A stretch of 64,000 bases of DNA, taken from assembly GCA_943735955.1 (NCBI GenBank), contig OX030957.1:13502361-13566360 (forward strand). Reading direction: 5' to 3'. The notes below the pieces were generated by a model that was not told the origin of the DNA, did no database searches, and saw only the letters and a list, made by a program, of their open reading frames with translations. Made by a program: the position numbers and the translations under genes. Shown here one piece after another: positions 62,806 to 64,000 of this stretch. Within the stretch, counting starts at the first letter, position 1; each line of letters begins with the position of its first letter. The stretch is from Piscicola geometra (lineage: Eukaryota; Annelida; Clitellata; Hirudinida; Piscicolidae).

Positions 62806-64000
62806 CTGGTTGGAGATAGGTGTTCAAGAATTAGTGTCTAGGAGTGACGTTTTCATAGAAAAAATGGCTGTAGAAAGGGAATGAAAATAAATGTGAAATT
62901 TGTACAATTATTACAAGAGTGGATGAAGTGACGAAGGCACAGAATGTATGAAGTAACGGATTTTGTTCAAAATTGTCTTTTTGTTCACCTTTATATATTT
63001 TTCATTGTTTTGTTCCAAGACTCAACTTTTTTCTGAAAGCTAAAACGTTTTGATTTACTTTTATATTTCAAAAAGGAATCTTTAATGATAACCGATCTCT
63101 TAAAATCCCCTTCATTTCTTTGAATATTTTTGTATCCCAAAGCAATCGTAAGTTTTAGAATTGTCAATGAATCGAACAAAACACTCGGGACAGGCAATCA
63201 CAACAAGCCCGTCAAGAGATCATGAAAACATCTTTGCTCTACAGAAACATCAAAGCGACTTGAAATAACTATTAAGTGTATTCAGCGATTTTAGTTTTCA
63301 TCTGCTTGGAGAGTTTGCAGCTTGCGTGCCTCTCTGCCTCCATCATCAGTGTGATGCAGGCAGTGTTGCATTGTTTATGTGTGGTGCTCATCAACTCCTA
63401 TGCGAATGCTCTTACATTTCGTTTTATTAAATGATATTTCGTGTTTGATTTTTGTTTCGAAGAATCTGTTTGGTTGAGACCATTTCAAATACAGATTTCT
63501 TGAAAAAAAATTTGCAAATTATTTGGTATAAATGTAAAAAAAGTAGGAAAAAAATATTTTAAAATATTGAATTAATTCCGTTTAAATCTCGAGTCCCACT
63601 ACGGAGCCTTGGGGTCGCTATCTTGCAGCGAGAGTAATGATTAATTGACTACGTGTCTATTTTATGAGTTGTGCTTTATGAGAAAGTGAATATCGGCTTG
63701 AGAAATTTTTTATATTCTTTATTTAATACAGTCTGACAGACGCAGGCCATTTTTCGAAATACATTTAAAAAATATAATTAAATGGGGGATAAATAAAATG
63801 GGGTTAATATTAAGAAAAAGCTGAATAATCATGAAATTATCTTTTTAAATTGTTTTACTGAAAAGTTTAAATTTACAAAAAAGGTGTGCGAAAACGAGAA
63901 ATTTGACTTGCGAGTGAATTTATTTGGCAGTTCAATTAGAGGGTTGATATTTTGTCCGAACATGTTTTCATCATTACATTGTGTTACACCTGAATAAAAA

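Larger units (their letters stand above)
59541..64000 (-). repeat. Right arm of large inverted duplication
   Basis: This is the reverse complement of 23044-27566 and is at least 4.46 kb, reaching the last base of the window. It starts about 35 bp beyond the AATAAA of the second NK2 gene. Introns are as well conserved as exons, which points to a recent copy or to exchange between arms. Confidence 0.93.

Overview
The window is animal nuclear DNA, most likely from an invertebrate bilaterian. It has GT-AG introns with phases that can be followed, AT-rich introns with GC-richer exons, the standard genetic code, AATAAA signals, and many micro- and minisatellites. Homology calls come from reading the translations against families I know; no search was run. 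No CRISPR, operon, plasmid or viral feature was seen.

Layout, left to right. (1) About 2.8-27.5 kb, + strand: a large PTK7 (off-track) gene. Immunoglobulin domains 2-7, a transmembrane helix, a tandem-repeat juxtamembrane segment and a tyrosine pseudokinase can be assembled from 17 exons; the 5' exons lie left of the window. Its 9.9-kb sixth intron holds a possible nested 170-codon gene. (2) 28.1-29.5 kb: a hAT transposon relic abutting the 3' end of a LINE. (3) 29.75-31.02 kb, +: a complete four-EF-hand centrin whose first coding exon is only the ATG. (4) 32.08-32.59 kb: a 514-bp palindromic transposon with a 9-bp target-site duplication. (5) 34.85-38.1 kb, +: a MOB2-like kinase activator. 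(6) 38.84-46.28 kb, +: an FHOD-family formin with DID, FH1, FH2 and DAD; its stop codon lies in the first unit of a 2-kb minisatellite. (7) 52.7-54.2 and 57.2-59.3 kb, +: two NK2-class homeobox genes, the first Nkx2.2/vnd-like and the second Nkx2.1/scro-like. (8) 59.5-64.0 kb, - strand: an inverted second copy of the 3' half of PTK7, running off the right edge.

The most notable structure is the pair of nearly identical, inverted PTK7 segments (about 23.04-27.57 kb and 59.54-64.00 kb) that bracket centrin, MOB2, FHOD and both NK2 genes. Both copies keep open reading frames but differ in a coding 27-bp repeat (5 versus 3 units). PTK7 (planar polarity), FHOD (actin), MOB2 (NDR kinases) and centrin (centrioles) all bear on cell architecture, but their adjacency here is not evidence of co-regulation. 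The NK2.2-NK2.1 pair matches a known ancient bilaterian linkage.
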